Below, in pieces: positions 44,579-55,315 of a DNA stretch of 64,000 nt (position 1 is its first letter; each line of letters begins with the position of its first letter). Under the pieces are notes generated by a model. The model saw only the letters and a list, made by a program, of their open reading frames with translations. It ran no database searches and was not told the origin of the DNA. A program made the position numbers and the translations under genes. The DNA comes from Dyadobacter sp. CECT 9275 (GTDB lineage: Bacteria; Bacteroidota; Bacteroidia; Cytophagales; Spirosomataceae): assembly GCF_907164905.1 (NCBI RefSeq), contig NZ_CAJRAF010000004.1, positions 868,001-932,000 of the forward strand, read 5' to 3'.

Positions 44579-46087
44579 TTATGCGTGGGCAAAAATGGGG
44601 TTCAGCATGGAAACCGCCTTTGCTTCCAGGAATGATTCTCCCATGAGGTATTCGTCCACAGCCCTTGCCGCTTCTCTTCCCTCACTGATGGCCCATACCA
44701 CCAGCGATTGGCCCCGGCGGCAGTCACCCGCAGCAAAAATCTTTTCGTTGGAGGTTGACTGGTACCCGTTTGCTTTTATATTTCCGCGGTCGTCAAATTC
44801 TACGCCCAGGTCAGTCAGCAGTCCTTCCTGCTGGGGGTGTAAAAATCCGGCTGCCAGGAAAGCCAGTTCACAAGGGATGTTACGTTCACTTTCTGGCACC
44901 TCTTTCATTTGCATACGTCCCGTTTCCGGATCTTTCTGCCAGTCCAGATCCACAATTTTTAATGCCTTCAGATTCCCGTTTTCATCGCCGATGAACTCTT
45001 TGGTATTGATGGACCAGTGTCTGTCGCAGCCCTCTTCATGAGAAGTAGAGGTACGCAACATCATGGGCCAATTGGGCCATGGTGTACTGGCATCTCTTTC
45101 TTTGGGGGGTATCGGCATCAGCTCGATCTGCGTTACGGAGCGCGCTCCGTGCCTTCCGGAAGTACCCACACAGTCGGAGCCCGTATCACCGCCTCCGATC
45201 ACCACCACATTTTTATCTTTCGCAATGATCTGGCCATTAATATATTTTGCTCCCCTGTGGTCTACAACGGGTTCAATGCCGGCTACCCGTTTATTTTGCT
45301 GGCTTAAAAACTCCATTGCAAAATGAACCCCTTTAAGGTGTCTGCCCTCGATCTTTACATCCCTCGGAACGGTGGAACCCATGGTAAGCACCACTGCGTC
45401 AAAATCATTCAGCAGTTCATCTGCTTTGATATCCACGCCAACGTTTACGCCGGTACGGAACTCCACACCTTCCTGCTGCATCACCTCCAGGCGGCGATCA
45501 ATTACTCTTTTATCCAGTTTAAAATCAGGGATACCGTAACGTAGAAGGCCGCCAATTTTATCTGCTCTTTCAATCAGCACCACCGTATGTCCTGCCTGGT
45601 TAAGCTGATTTGAAGCTGCCAACCCGGCAGGTCCTGACCCAACAACTGCGATTTTTTTACCGGTACGTTTCTTAGGGAGCTTAGGTTTTACAAGATTCAG
45701 TTCAAACGCCTTTTCTATGATAGATTTCTCTATGAATTCAATGGCAACCGGAGGTTTATTAATTCCCAGGACACAGGAAGCCTCACAGGGTGCGGGACAA
45801 ATACGGCCCGTAAACTCAGGGAAATTATTGGTTGATGTCAGAATTTCATAAGCCAGTCCCCAGTTCTCATCATATACCGCATCGTTAAACTCAGGGATGA
45901 TATTGCCCAGCGGACAACCATTGTGGCAAAATGGTATACCACAATCCATGCATCGGGCAGCCTGTTGTTTTGAGTGAGAGTCGGTTGGAGCAGCTTCTAT
46001 TTCCTTGTAGTCATGAAGGCGTTCCTCTACTGGACGCTTTTTAGGTAATTCCCGTTCAAACTCTAAAAATCCGGTTGGTTTTCCCAT
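44579..46087 (-). CDS. gltD: Glutamate synthase small subunit
   Basis: The 502-residue flavoprotein passes electrons from NAD(P)H to the large subunit. Iron-sulfur cysteines are in RCMDCGIPFCHNGCPLG (about 45-61) and PCEASCVLG (about 99-107). The FAD Rossmann motif is VVGSGPAGLAAS (about 149), and a second nucleotide-binding motif VVIGGGDTGSDCVG lies near 295. A C-terminal AAGDCRRGQSLVVWAISEGR is typical. It follows gltB by 56 bases on the same strand. Confidence 0.96.
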   Translation of the reverse strand: MGKPTGFLEFERELPKKRPVEERLHDYKEIEAAPTDSHSKQQAARCMDCGIPFCHNGCPLGNIIPEFNDAVYDENWGLAYEILTSTNNFPEFTGRICPAPCEASCVLGINKPPVAIEFIEKSIIEKAFELNLVKPKLPKKRTGKKIAVVGSGPAGLAASNQLNQAGHTVVLIERADKIGGLLRYGIPDFKLDKRVIDRRLEVMQQEGVEFRTGVNVGVDIKADELLNDFDAVVLTMGSTVPRDVKIEGRHLKGVHFAMEFLSQQNKRVAGIEPVVDHRGAKYINGQIIAKDKNVVVIGGGDTGSDCVGTSGRHGARSVTQIELMPIPPKERDASTPWPNWPMMLRTSTSHEEGCDRHWSINTKEFIGDENGNLKALKIVDLDWQKDPETGRMQMKEVPESERNIPCELAFLAAGFLHPQQEGLLTDLGVEFDDRGNIKANGYQSTSNEKIFAAGDCRRGQSLVVWAISEGREAARAVDEYLMGESFLEAKAVSMLNPIFAHA

Positions 46088-46143
46088 TCTATATTATACT
46101 GATTATGTCGTTAGATAAATAAAACTGTGTTGCTGACCGAATA

Positions 46144-49100
46144 TTACAGATGTTCCACATCCACAACAATATCCTGATACACAACATTTTTGTCTGCAAT
46201 CTGCTGAGCAAGTGTGATACTGCGGCTATCCAAAGCTTTCTTGAAATCGTCAGGCAGTACTTTTACAAACTGTTTTACAGATTGTTCCCAGTTCTGGATC
46301 AGCTGGAACGCTACATTGCTGGTGGTATACTGGAAATGTCTTTCCAGAAACTCTTTCAGTATACCCTGATCTTCTTCATTCAATGCTTCCAGGGTAACCA
46401 TTTCCTTATTGACCTTCTCAGCAAAATCACCCGCTTTATCCAGCACATAAGCCACACCTCCCGACATACCTGCCGCGAAATTGCGCCCGGTTTCTCCCAG
46501 GATAATTGCCAGACCGCCCGTCATGTACTCGCAGCCATGATCTCCTACCCCTTCTACCACTACCTTAGCTCCGGAGTTACGGACACAGAAACGTTCACCT
46601 GCAGTACCTCTGATATAAGCATCACCCGATGTAGCCCCGTAGAATGCCACATTACCTATGATGATATTTTCCTCTGGTTTAAACTTCGAATCCCGGTCGG
46701 GGTACACAATAAGTTCTGCTCCACAAAGACCTTTTCCAAAATAGTCATTGGCATCTCCTTCCAATTCCAGCCGCAGCCCCGAGGTATTGAAAGCCCCGAA
46801 ACTTTGTCCCGCTGTTCCATTGAATTTATAATGGATAGTACCCTTAGGTAAACCTGGGCCACCGTATTTCTTGGAGATTTCGTTGGAAAGCATCGTACCC
46901 ACAGCCCGGTTCAGGTTATTGATCGGGAACTCACCATATACCTCTTCCTTGTTTTCCAGAGCAGCCGCTGCACCTTTGATCAGGTCCCAGTCCAGTACCT
47001 CTGCAATACCGTGATCCTGTTCTTCCTGTTTGAACTGAGCCACCGAGATATCTCCTTCTTTATAAAGTATGGCGTCGAAATTGAGGTTCTTGTATTTCCA
47101 ATGTTTGATATCATTACGCAGCTCTAGGTATTGTGCCTGGCCGACCATCTCATTCACGGTGCGGAATCCAAGCTGGGCCATAATTTCACGGAGTTCCTCT
47201 GCCATGAAAGTGAACATGTTCACCACATGCTCAGGTTTCCCTGAGAACAGTGCACGTAGTTCTTTACGCTGCGTGGCAACACCGACGGGACAAGTGTTCA
47301 GGTGGCATTTGCGCATCATGATACAGCCAGCAGCCACCAACGCCGCCGTGGCAACACCCCATTCCTCAGCACCCAGAAGGGCAGCCACAGCAAGGTCCCG
47401 GCCGGTACGCAGCTGGCCATCCGCCTGAACGGTAACTCTTCCTCTTAATTTATTCTTCACCAGGGTCTGATGCGTTTCGGCCAGTCCAAGTTCCCAGGGT
47501 AATCCGGCATGACGAATCGAACTCAACGGAGATGCGCCTGTTCCGCCATCATAACCCGAGATCAGGATATGATCAGCGTGTGCTTTGGCAACTCCGGATG
47601 CCACCGTTCCCACACCTGCTTCGGATACCAGCTTCACACTGATACGCGCCGCACGGTTTGCATTTTTCAAGTCGTAGATCAGCTGCGCTAAATCTTCGAT
47701 CGAGTAAATATCGTGGTGGGGAGGCGGAGAAATTAATCCCACACCCGGTGTGGAATGACGTGTACGGCCAATCCAGTCGTCGACCTTGAAACCTGGCAAC
47801 TGCCCTCCTTCGCCTGGCTTGGCACCCTGCGCCGTTTTGATCTGCAGTTCGCCCGCGTTGCTCAGGTAATGGCTTGTCACCCCGAAACGGCCCGAAGCGA
47901 CTTGCTTGATCTGCGAGTTCATGCTGTCGCCATTTGGCAATTTATTGTACCGCAGTTCATCTTCACCCCCTTCTCCGGAGTTGGACTTACCACCGATGCG
48001 GTTCATTGCGATGGCCAGTGTGGTATGTGCTTCCCAGGATATCGACCCAAACGACATTGCACCTGTGGCAAAGCGCTTGAAAATATTCTCAACAGGTTCC
48101 ACCTCAGAAAGAGGTATTGGATTACCTTTTTTGAATTTCAGAAGACCTCTCAATGTAAGCGCCTTATGGCTCTGATCATCAATAAGTTTGGAGAACTTCT
48201 TAAACTGTTCGTAACTGTTATTTCTGGTAGACTGTTGTAACAAATGGACAGTCTGCGGATTAAAAATATGTGCTTCTCCGCGCTGCTTCCACTGATAAAA
48301 CCCTCCTACTTCCAGTTTTGGATGCTTATCAGGGGTTTCGTGGTATGCCACTTTATGGCGAACCAAAATTTCCCTCGCAATTTCAGAGATACCCATCCCG
48401 CTTATCCTGGATATTGTTCCCGTAAAATAGCGGTCAACCACATCTTTGTTCAGACCTACACATTCGAATATCTGCGCGCCCTGGTACGACTGCAAGGTAG
48501 AAATTCCCATTTTCGAGAAAATCTTCAGTAGTTCCTTGTTAACAGCTTTGATATAATTATAATGCAGTTTGTCGTCTGTAAAGCCGGGCTCGATCATCCC
48601 CTTGGAATTCATATGGCTCAACGTTTCAAACGCCATATAAGGGCATACCCCTGATGCGCCGTATCCGATCAGTGTTGCAAAATGGTGGGTTTCCCAAACG
48701 TCACCTGCTTCTACCAGCAATCCTACTTTACCCCTTAACCCTTCACGGATCAGATGGTGATGGATGGTGGCCGTAGCAAGCAGTGAAGGAATCGGCGCAT
48801 GATCGGAATCAATGGCACGATCCGACAGTATCAGTATCTCAAACCCGTCTTCGATGGCATCTACGGCATAACGGCAGATACGTTCCAGCGCACGCTCCAA
48901 GGCTTTTCCGCCCTGATCGGCACGGAAGTAAGTATTTATTGTTTTAGCCTGAAAACCACTTTTATCTACAAAACGAAGTTTATCAAACTCATGAACCGTC
49001 AGCACCGGATGCGGCAGAGATATCTGGCGGCAATGAAGCGGTGTTTCGGTCAGAATGTTTTCAGTTGCTCCTACAAAAGAGATCAGCGACATAATCGCCC

Positions 49101-50727
49101 GCTCCCGGATCGAGTCGATCGGCGGGTTGGTTACCTGTGCAAAAAGCTGCTTGAAATAACTCGACATGTGCTGGCTTTGCTCTGATAGGACCGCCAGCGG
49201 AACATCCGTTCCCATCGACCCGATGGCCTCCGCTCCCGACTGGGACATCGGAGCCAGTATCATGCGCAGGTCTTCGGAAGTATATCCAAAAGCAACCTGA
49301 CGTTTCAATAATGCATTTTCCTCGTAGGGCCGGTAAGTACGGATCGGCGCTTCAAGTTCCTCGAGCTGAAGTTTATTTTCTTCAATCCATTGCTGGTAAG
49401 GCTGTGCGGAACATACCGCTGCTTTCACTTCCTCATCCGGGATAATCCGCCCCTGCTCCATATCTACAATAAACATACGCCCAGGCTGGAGACGCCCCTT
49501 CGTTACAACACGGGACTGATCCACTTCCAGCACACCCGCTTCGGAGGCCATGATGATGGTATCATCATCCAGTACCCAATAGCGCGAAGGGCGCAATCCG
49601 TTCCGGTCCAGCGTAGCTCCCACCATTTTTCCATCCGTAAAGGAAATGGAAGCCGGGCCATCCCATGGCTCCATAATAGCGGCATGGTATTCGTAGAATG
49701 CTTTCCGGGCCGGGTCCATCTGCTCATTTCCGTCCCAGGCTTCCGGCACCAGCATCATCATGACATGCGGAAGCGAACGTCCGGACAAATGAAGCAGTTC
49801 AATGGCATTATCCAAATTTGCAGAATCCGACTGGTTTCTATCGCAGATGGGCAGGATCATATCCATTTCTTCCTTTGTAAAAAACTCGGAAGAAAAAGTT
49901 TTTTCACCGGCCCGTATCCAGTTCACGTTGCCCTTCACAGTGTTAATCTCACCGTTGTGCGCAATGTATCTGAACGGCTGGGCAAGTTCCCACGATGGGA
50001 ATGTATTGGTTGAGAAACGGGAGTGAACTACCGCCAGGGCAGATACGACCGACTCATTTTCAAGGTCAGGGAAATAATATTTTAGCTGGGCAGTTGTAAG
50101 CTGGCCTTTATAAGAGATGGTACGGCAAGATAACGACGAGTAATAAAATGCTTTCTTCGCCCCTTTTACCGTATCAGATATCAACCTTGCAGAAGCCTGG
50201 CGCAGGATATACAGCCTGCGTTCAAAAGCGAGATCATCGGTAATGTCGTCCGGACGTTTAATAAATACCTGCTCAACAAATGGCTCCACCGAGAGAGATC
50301 CTTCACCCAATGTGTTATTAAGCGTGGGTACTTTACGATATCCCAGCAACTGCAGGCCTAGGCGCTTGATTTTACGGTTCAGAATATCACGGCACTCTTC
50401 ACGCATCTCTTCCTTACCAGGAAAGAATATCATCCCAACGCCATATTCTCCCGCAGGAGGAAGCTGAAATCCTAATTTCAGACATTCATCCACAAAGTAT
50501 TCGTGGGGAATTTGAATCAATATACCTGCGCCATCTCCCGTATTAGGGTCAAAACCGGTAGCTCCCCTGTGTTCCATACGTTCCAACATGTGTATGGCAT
50601 CAGCCACAATCTGGTGTGACTTACGGCCTTTAATGTTAGCACGGAAACCTATCCCACATGCATCGTGCTCAAATTCAGGACGATACAGCCCTTGATTTTC
50701 TACCATTGGTTCAGACATTTGCGACAT
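46144..50727 (-). CDS. gltB: Glutamate synthase large subunit
   Basis: The 1527-residue protein makes two glutamates from glutamine and 2-oxoglutarate. The N-terminal class II amidotransferase has its nucleophile at Cys24 (HDACGIGF), exposed after removal of a 23-residue propeptide. A central domain, an FMN-binding synthase domain (VKLVSEAGVGTVASGVAKA, ILISGYDGGTGASPLSS) and a 3Fe-4S site (CIMMRKCHLNTCPVGVATQ) follow. The C-terminal GXGXG beta-helix ends the protein. Full length. gltD follows in the same operon. Two shorter ATG starts (codons 4 and 8) are possible. Confidence 0.97.
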   Translation of the reverse strand: MSQMSEPMVENQGLYRPEFEHDACGIGFRANIKGRKSHQIVADAIHMLERMEHRGATGFDPNTGDGAGILIQIPHEYFVDECLKLGFQLPPAGEYGVGMIFFPGKEEMREECRDILNRKIKRLGLQLLGYRKVPTLNNTLGEGSLSVEPFVEQVFIKRPDDITDDLAFERRLYILRQASARLISDTVKGAKKAFYYSSLSCRTISYKGQLTTAQLKYYFPDLENESVVSALAVVHSRFSTNTFPSWELAQPFRYIAHNGEINTVKGNVNWIRAGEKTFSSEFFTKEEMDMILPICDRNQSDSANLDNAIELLHLSGRSLPHVMMMLVPEAWDGNEQMDPARKAFYEYHAAIMEPWDGPASISFTDGKMVGATLDRNGLRPSRYWVLDDDTIIMASEAGVLEVDQSRVVTKGRLQPGRMFIVDMEQGRIIPDEEVKAAVCSAQPYQQWIEENKLQLEELEAPIRTYRPYEENALLKRQVAFGYTSEDLRMILAPMSQSGAEAIGSMGTDVPLAVLSEQSQHMSSYFKQLFAQVTNPPIDSIRERAIMSLISFVGATENILTETPLHCRQISLPHPVLTVHEFDKLRFVDKSGFQAKTINTYFRADQGGKALERALERICRYAVDAIEDGFEILILSDRAIDSDHAPIPSLLATATIHHHLIREGLRGKVGLLVEAGDVWETHHFATLIGYGASGVCPYMAFETLSHMNSKGMIEPGFTDDKLHYNYIKAVNKELLKIFSKMGISTLQSYQGAQIFECVGLNKDVVDRYFTGTISRISGMGISEIAREILVRHKVAYHETPDKHPKLEVGGFYQWKQRGEAHIFNPQTVHLLQQSTRNNSYEQFKKFSKLIDDQSHKALTLRGLLKFKKGNPIPLSEVEPVENIFKRFATGAMSFGSISWEAHTTLAIAMNRIGGKSNSGEGGEDELRYNKLPNGDSMNSQIKQVASGRFGVTSHYLSNAGELQIKTAQGAKPGEGGQLPGFKVDDWIGRTRHSTPGVGLISPPPHHDIYSIEDLAQLIYDLKNANRAARISVKLVSEAGVGTVASGVAKAHADHILISGYDGGTGASPLSSIRHAGLPWELGLAETHQTLVKNKLRGRVTVQADGQLRTGRDLAVAALLGAEEWGVATAALVAAGCIMMRKCHLNTCPVGVATQRKELRALFSGKPEHVVNMFTFMAEELREIMAQLGFRTVNEMVGQAQYLELRNDIKHWKYKNLNFDAILYKEGDISVAQFKQEEQDHGIAEVLDWDLIKGAAAALENKEEVYGEFPINNLNRAVGTMLSNEISKKYGGPGLPKGTIHYKFNGTAGQSFGAFNTSGLRLELEGDANDYFGKGLCGAELIVYPDRDSKFKPEENIIIGNVAFYGATSGDAYIRGTAGERFCVRNSGAKVVVEGVGDHGCEYMTGGLAIILGETGRNFAAGMSGGVAYVLDKAGDFAEKVNKEMVTLEALNEEDQGILKEFLERHFQYTTSNVAFQLIQNWEQSVKQFVKVLPDDFKKALDSRSITLAQQIADKNVVYQDIVVDVEHL

Positions 50728-51109
50728 ATATCGAAGATTGTAGAGTAATTAACAAATTCGTATATAGAATTTATATAAATAAGCAATTAAAATAACTGGC
50801 CTTACCGGGTTTACATTCAGAATTGGGTAAAGTCACGCAATTTAACCATAAAAAATATTTGGCCGAATAGGGAAATGGCAAAATTTTATTTCAAAAACAC
50901 GAATTGGTTAATTTGTTACAATTTTTCTGAAAATATTGATAATCTGTCAATAAAACCCGGAATGACGATGAAAAAATCATAAATGTCCTCCGCCCCACCT
51001 ACACTTCCTTTTTCAGAGGATCTTCTTGATTTGGATAATATACTAGAAAAAAAACAAAAAAGGAACTTCCTTTTGAGAAGTTCCTTTTTTGTCAGAGCGT
51101 TTTGTGCGA
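50728..51109. other. Intergenic region upstream of gltB
   Basis: 382 AT-rich bases holding the gltB promoter region and the terminator of the DUF2383 gene at its right end. No gene is seen, and no exact TAnnTTTG element was found on the minus strand. Confidence 0.5.
51050..51090 (-). terminator. Terminator after DUF2383 gene
   Basis: AAAAAAGGAACTTC (51056-51069) pairs perfectly with GAAGTTCCTTTTTT (51077-51090). Read on the minus strand it ends in a long T-run, 20 bases after the DUF2383 stop. Confidence 0.9.
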
Positions 51110-51580
51110 TCAGGCATTGACCGCTTTATGCGCATCCCTGTACCCTTTTATAAGGTTATGTGACTCCATTAGCTCTGCCTTCTGATCGGTTATCAGCTGG
51201 CGCACATTTGCCGGAATTTCAGCGTCCGATGCCAGCGCATCTGCATAAGCGTCTTGCGCTGCGTCTTCACCATATTCACAACTTTCCAGTACGGACTGCC
51301 TGTCATGGCCTGTGAACGTTGCCTTGATATCCATCCATACCCGATATATTTTACCCGATCCGGTGGTACCTGTAGCTATTTCCCCGCCCAAAGCCGCTAC
51401 CTCCGTGCTAAGCTCTGACACATTGCCACGACTTTCATTTGCCATTTTCTGGAATATTGCTTTCAGGTCCACATCAATGTCTTCCACTTCGTCCATTGCT
51501 TTCTCGTAACCATCGATACGGTCATTATTGATACGTATCAGATCATTCAATACCTCGACTAATTTGCTATTCGTTTCCAT
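51110..51580 (-). CDS. PA2169-family four-helix-bundle protein (DUF2383)
   Basis: The 156-residue protein is predicted to be all-helical and ferritin-like. The DUF2383 pattern is seen in LVEVLNDLIRINNDRIDGYEKA at the N-terminus (here split at residue 7), IFQKMANESRGNVSEL, and the C-terminal QLITDQKAELMESHNLIKGY. Related proteins are often induced under stress in many bacteria, but the biochemical role is unknown. It is monocistronic, with a strong terminator downstream. Confidence 0.85.
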   Translation of the reverse strand: METNSKLVEVLNDLIRINNDRIDGYEKAMDEVEDIDVDLKAIFQKMANESRGNVSELSTEVAALGGEIATGTTGSGKIYRVWMDIKATFTGHDRQSVLESCEYGEDAAQDAYADALASDAEIPANVRQLITDQKAELMESHNLIKGYRDAHKAVNA

Positions 51581-51755
51581 AATGTTGATTTTTTAATTTG
51601 TGATAAACTTGCAGCAGTAGTCTAAAAACCTGTGCCATTCAGTCCAGATGTGCCCTGATGTACTCCTGTGCCTGTTTTCAGAACCAAACACTGCTGACTA
51701 TGCACCATCAAATGGGAAACTTATTCAACCGTTTAGTGTCAATCCTTCCTTACGC

Positions 51756-52856
51756 CTAAGCCGGACGAGCCAGCAACAACTTAAGCAACTGCTCACTGGG
51801 AGTCAATTGTGCTGATGGCCCTACCTCTTTGTGAAGGAATCGCTGGATTTTGTGATGTTCGTAGGCTCTAATCACGGCCGGGTGAATATAGTATTTCTTG
51901 CAAACGGCACGTGTATTACCCAGATGCCCCGCCACAGTATCATAACAGCTATTGATGATACGGGTAAACTGACGCTGGTTTTCAAATTTTTGCTGTGTTC
52001 CCAGAAACTCAAAGGCCGTCAGGGTACCCATCCAGGTTCTGAAATCTTTTGCAGAATAATTCCCACCGGTATGTTTCCGTATATACGCATTCACCTGGCT
52101 GGCGTTAAGGGCACATTTTCCGCCGTTTTCATTTACATATTTAAAAAGTCTTTTGCCGGGCATATCCTTGAATTGCTTCACAAGACGGGCCAGACGCGCA
52201 TCCCGTAAGACAATATCCTGCTTAATTCCCTTTTTTCCTTTAAAAAGAAAACGTATGGTACTTCCTCTTACCGTGGCATGCCTGGCATCCAGGGTTGTCA
52301 TACCAGCCGAACCGTGCTTCACCCTGTACCTTTCGTTTCCTACCCTGATACAGGTTTTATCCATCAGCCTGATCACCAGCGCCGTTACCTTTTCCAACGT
52401 CGGCTCATGACGGCGGAGGTCGTGCTCCACCTGCTCCCGCAACGCTGGCAACACTTCCGAAAACGCCAGAAGCCTGTAATACTTAGCCTGGTTCCTGATC
52501 AGGTTCCAGTGCGGATGGTACCGGTATTGCTTGCGTCCGTCCGCGTCAATACCAGTGGCCTGAAGGTGTGCTTCCGGATCCTGGCTGATCCACACGCTTT
52601 GCCAGGCCGGTGGCAACACCAGCGATTTAATCCGCCTGATCTGAGCTTTGTCAGCGCAGCGTTGGCCGTTGTCATCCACATAATAAAAACGAGGATGCCT
52701 GCCCTTACGAAAATATCCGGGCGCGTTGGCGGATTGAATGTAATGAAGTCCCGCTGCGGCGGCTGTTTTGGCGGGATCGTTCCGTAGTTTTTTTATTTGT
52801 CCCGAAGGAATCAGAAAAGGCACCGTTGAACCTGATGCAACCTGCTGTGCTGTCAT
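51756..52856 (-). CDS. Type IB DNA topoisomerase
   Basis: I place the start at the ATG at 52856 (366 residues, MTAQQVASG); an ATG at 52943 adds 29 hydrophobic residues that do not fit the family. The N-terminal clamp domain is seen in GYFRKGRHPRFYYVDDNG and LPPAWQSVWISQDPEAHLQA. The catalytic core has RVGNERYRVKHGSAGMTTL, FKGKKGIKQ, and AKDFRTWMGTLTAFEFL. CKKYYIHPAVI near the C-terminus carries the nucleophilic tyrosine (second Y by family alignment). It relaxes supercoils by nicking one strand through a 3'-phosphotyrosine link. It is of the short poxvirus/bacterial type. Confidence 0.92.
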   Translation of the reverse strand: MTAQQVASGSTVPFLIPSGQIKKLRNDPAKTAAAAGLHYIQSANAPGYFRKGRHPRFYYVDDNGQRCADKAQIRRIKSLVLPPAWQSVWISQDPEAHLQATGIDADGRKQYRYHPHWNLIRNQAKYYRLLAFSEVLPALREQVEHDLRRHEPTLEKVTALVIRLMDKTCIRVGNERYRVKHGSAGMTTLDARHATVRGSTIRFLFKGKKGIKQDIVLRDARLARLVKQFKDMPGKRLFKYVNENGGKCALNASQVNAYIRKHTGGNYSAKDFRTWMGTLTAFEFLGTQQKFENQRQFTRIINSCYDTVAGHLGNTRAVCKKYYIHPAVIRAYEHHKIQRFLHKEVGPSAQLTPSEQLLKLLLARPA

Positions 52857-53227
52857 GCTGATGAATTTTAATAAGTACGGAATTATCCTATCCAAACTGA
52901 TACCAGGGTAAAATACAAATGCCGGTGAGTGGTTAAAAATCAATGATTCAACATTTTACCAGACAAAAATGAGAGCAGATATCATTGTCAGTCAATCATG
53001 CAATGCCCGGAGAAACCCGAATTGCGGAAGTATGTACTCACAATTGTGGAACAGGAAATCAGATAGTCCGGCGAAAGACAGCATACCGTGGAAATAAGGA
53101 ATGTTGCTGATACTGCTATATAATGCAGCATTAACCGCAGCATCAATTAGGGTGGATAGCCCCAATGACAGTGGCACGCATTTTTTAACCGATCCGTTAT
53201 CCAAATCACAAAAAAATGTAAATCGTT
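52857..53227. other. Divergent intergenic region, no gene supported
   Basis: 371 bases between topoisomerase IB and the DUF4142 gene. A 70-codon minus frame at 52992-53204 lacks any recognisable domain. No clear promoter element is seen. Confidence 0.45.
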
Positions 53228-53791
53228 ATGAAAAAGATCACATTAAGTTCATTTATATTGGCCAGTGCCTTGCTTTTTTCTGCCTGTAACAATTCCCAAA
53301 AAGAAGACTCAAAAGAATTAGCCGAAGAGCAGAACGAGCAAAAATTTGATGATACCAATCTGGAGGATGATACCGAATTTGCGGTAGCTGCCGCAGAGGG
53401 AAGTATGCTGGAAGTTAAGCTTGGAGAGCTTGCGCAAACCAACGGTGCGGCACAATCTGTGAAGGATTTTGGTAAAACCATGGTGGCTGATCATTCCAAG
53501 GCCAACGAGGAACTGTCAGCGCTTGCCAAGCAAAAGAACATTACCTTACCCATGAGTCTCAGTGATGAAAAACAAAAAGATTTTGACAAACTGGCTGAGA
53601 AAAAAGGCAAGGATTTTGACAAAGACTATGCTGCCTTTATGGTAGATGATCATGAAAAGGATGTTCGGGAATTTGAGAAAACTGCGAAAGACGCCAAGGA
53701 TCCTGATATAAAAGCGTGGGCTGGCGGCAAAGTATCGACGCTGCAGCATCACCTGGAAATGGCGAAAACCGTGAAGGACGGACTGAAATAA
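53228..53791 (+). CDS. DUF4142 lipoprotein (ferritin-like)
   Basis: The 187-residue protein has a lipoprotein signal ending in LLFSAC (Cys20) and a DUF4142 domain from about residue 48. Typical segments are DTEFAVAAAEGSMLEVKLGELA, split here after residue 48, VKDFGKTMVADHSKANEEL and FMVDDHEKDVREFEKTA. Histidine and glutamate positions in the helices match the metal-binding pattern of ferritin-like proteins. It is probably an outer-membrane or periplasmic lipoprotein. The role is not known. A perfect hairpin follows. Confidence 0.88.
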   Translation: MKKITLSSFILASALLFSACNNSQKEDSKELAEEQNEQKFDDTNLEDDTEFAVAAAEGSMLEVKLGELAQTNGAAQSVKDFGKTMVADHSKANEELSALAKQKNITLPMSLSDEKQKDFDKLAEKKGKDFDKDYAAFMVDDHEKDVREFEKTAKDAKDPDIKAWAGGKVSTLQHHLEMAKTVKDGLK

Positions 53792-53839
53792 AATGCCGCT
53801 TACGGCTTCCATGAGTAGCCTATGATTCGTTCAGGCAAT

Positions 53840-53881
53840 GATCGGAGCCGGAATCCTGACCAGGGTTTTCCGGCTCCGATC
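53840..53881. terminator. Bidirectional terminator between DUF4142 and STAS genes
   Basis: GATCGGAGCCGGAA (53840-53853) pairs perfectly with TTCCGGCTCCGATC (53868-53881), followed on the plus side by CTATTTT. It separates two converging genes. Confidence 0.8.
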
Positions 53882-53889
53882 CTATTTTA

Positions 53890-54312
53890 TCAGGGTTCGG
53901 ATGATTCGCTCACGCCTTCATAGTCTTCATCATCATAATCATCATCCCCCGCACCGAATTCATTTTCAAGGTTATGCATAAAAACAGCGTCTATTGCTTC
54001 CTCTTTGGTGGGAAGGATGTTCAGATCGGGAATTTTTAATGCCTCCAGCGTATCAATAAAATCATCGTCACGGGTTACCACCACCAATAATCCCAGGTCA
54101 TTTGCGCAAAGGCGATTTACCTTTTTCAATACCGTAGTGCCGCCTGCGTCAATTGACTTCGTAACCTGCATATTCACTATGAGGCTGTGATAACCTTCAC
54201 GAAAAAGAGACCGGGCAGTTTCTTCAAAAGAGGCAGGGACTTCTTTCGCAAATGCCGCCTCTTCCAAATCAATGTATGCGAATTGTTCCTTTTTTTCGAT
54301 TTTGTAATCCAT
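53890..54312 (-). CDS. STAS-domain protein with acidic tail
   Basis: The 140-residue protein has a STAS (SpoIIAA-like) fold at residues 1-112 and a highly acidic tail ([19 protein letters not shown]). In anti-sigma-factor antagonists the helix after beta-3 carries a phosphorylatable serine in an IDSSG-type motif. Here the equivalent is [10 protein letters not shown] (about 53-62), so that serine is not at its usual place. It may therefore work without phosphorylation, or through one of the threonines. It follows purC by 57 bases on the same strand. Confidence 0.7.
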   Translation of the reverse strand: MDYKIEKKEQFAYIDLEEAAFAKEVPASFEETARSLFREGYHSLIVNMQVTKSIDAGGTTVLKKVNRLCANDLGLLVVVTRDDDFIDTLEALKIPDLNILPTKEEAIDAVFMHNLENEFGAGDDDYDDEDYEGVSESSEP

Positions 54313-54369
54313 CGTTATTCTGTTTTATCAGGAATAATTGTTTAAATCTGTTTCTTGGCCGGGTCCAGA

Positions 54370-55302
54370 TCACAGTGTTGCCAGAATAGCTTTTTCTATT
54401 CGTTCCACCGGATTGTCCAGTTTGTTTTTTTGGAATTTGTTACCTGTTACTTTTTCGAACAGCTCGATGTAACGGTCCGAAATTTCCTGTACTTTCTCAT
54501 CGGTCATTTCAGGAACCTGCTGACCATCCCTTCCCTGAAAACCGTTCTGTATCAGCCATTCGCGTACAAACTCCTTAGAAAGCTGTTTCTGTGATCTCCC
54601 GAGTGCCTGGTTTTCGGCATAAATATCCTGGTAAAAATAGCGCGAGGAATCCGGCGTATGGATTTCGTCTATCAGATAAATCACCCCGTCGCGTTTCCCG
54701 AACTCGTACTTTGTATCTACCAGTATAAGCCCCTGATCCGCGGCCATTTCGGTACCTCTTGCAAACAGTGCCAGGCTATATCTTTCCAAATGCTCATAAT
54801 CCTCTTCGCCAACGAGGCCATTGGCCAATATGGCTTCACGGGATATATCCTCATCATGTCCTTCATGCGCTTTGGTAGTGGGGGTTATGATGGGACTCGG
54901 AAGTTTATCATTTTCCCTTAGTCCGTCGGGTAAAGCCACGCCACATAGCATTCGTTTCCCTGCGGAATATTCCCGCCATGCATGGCCTGCAAGGTATCCG
55001 CGAACAACCATTTCCACCGCAAAAGCATCACACTTAACACCAATACTTACATTAGGATCTGGTACTTCTTCCAGCCAGTTGGGGACAATATCCCGTGTGG
55101 CATTCAGGAAATGGGCGGCGATCTGGTTAAGTACCTGTCCTTTATATGGAATTGCGCGGGGCAGTATTACATCAAAAGCTGAAATGCGGTCGGTGGCGAT
55201 CATGACCAATTTTTTTTCAAAGGAATATACATCACGCACTTTTCCCTTGTAAAAACCGGTCTGACCGGGAAATTCAAATTTCGTTGCTGCTATACTTTTC
55301 AT
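54370..55302 (-). CDS. purC: SAICAR synthetase
   Basis: The 310-residue enzyme (phosphoribosylaminoimidazole-succinocarboxamide synthase) joins aspartate to CAIR in purine synthesis. Signatures are [11 protein letters not shown] (about 18-28), [21 protein letters not shown] (split after residue 57), [37 protein letters not shown], and [10 protein letters not shown] (about 195-204). It is a complete, single-domain form. The TPR gene ends 13 bases upstream, so purC appears to be transcribed with the Bat-like genes. Confidence 0.96.
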   Translation of the reverse strand: MKSIAATKFEFPGQTGFYKGKVRDVYSFEKKLVMIATDRISAFDVILPRAIPYKGQVLNQIAAHFLNATRDIVPNWLEEVPDPNVSIGVKCDAFAVEMVVRGYLAGHAWREYSAGKRMLCGVALPDGLRENDKLPSPIITPTTKAHEGHDEDISREAILANGLVGEEDYEHLERYSLALFARGTEMAADQGLILVDTKYEFGKRDGVIYLIDEIHTPDSSRYFYQDIYAENQALGRSQKQLSKEFVREWLIQNGFQGRDGQQVPEMTDEKVQEISDRYIELFEKVTGNKFQKNKLDNPVERIEKAILATL

Positions 55303-55315
55303 TGATTATTTTTAA

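Noticed and set aside
52992..53204. 70-codon minus-strand frame between topoisomerase IB and DUF4142
   Set aside because: There is no recognisable motif and no promoter or ribosome-binding context; it is likely chance.
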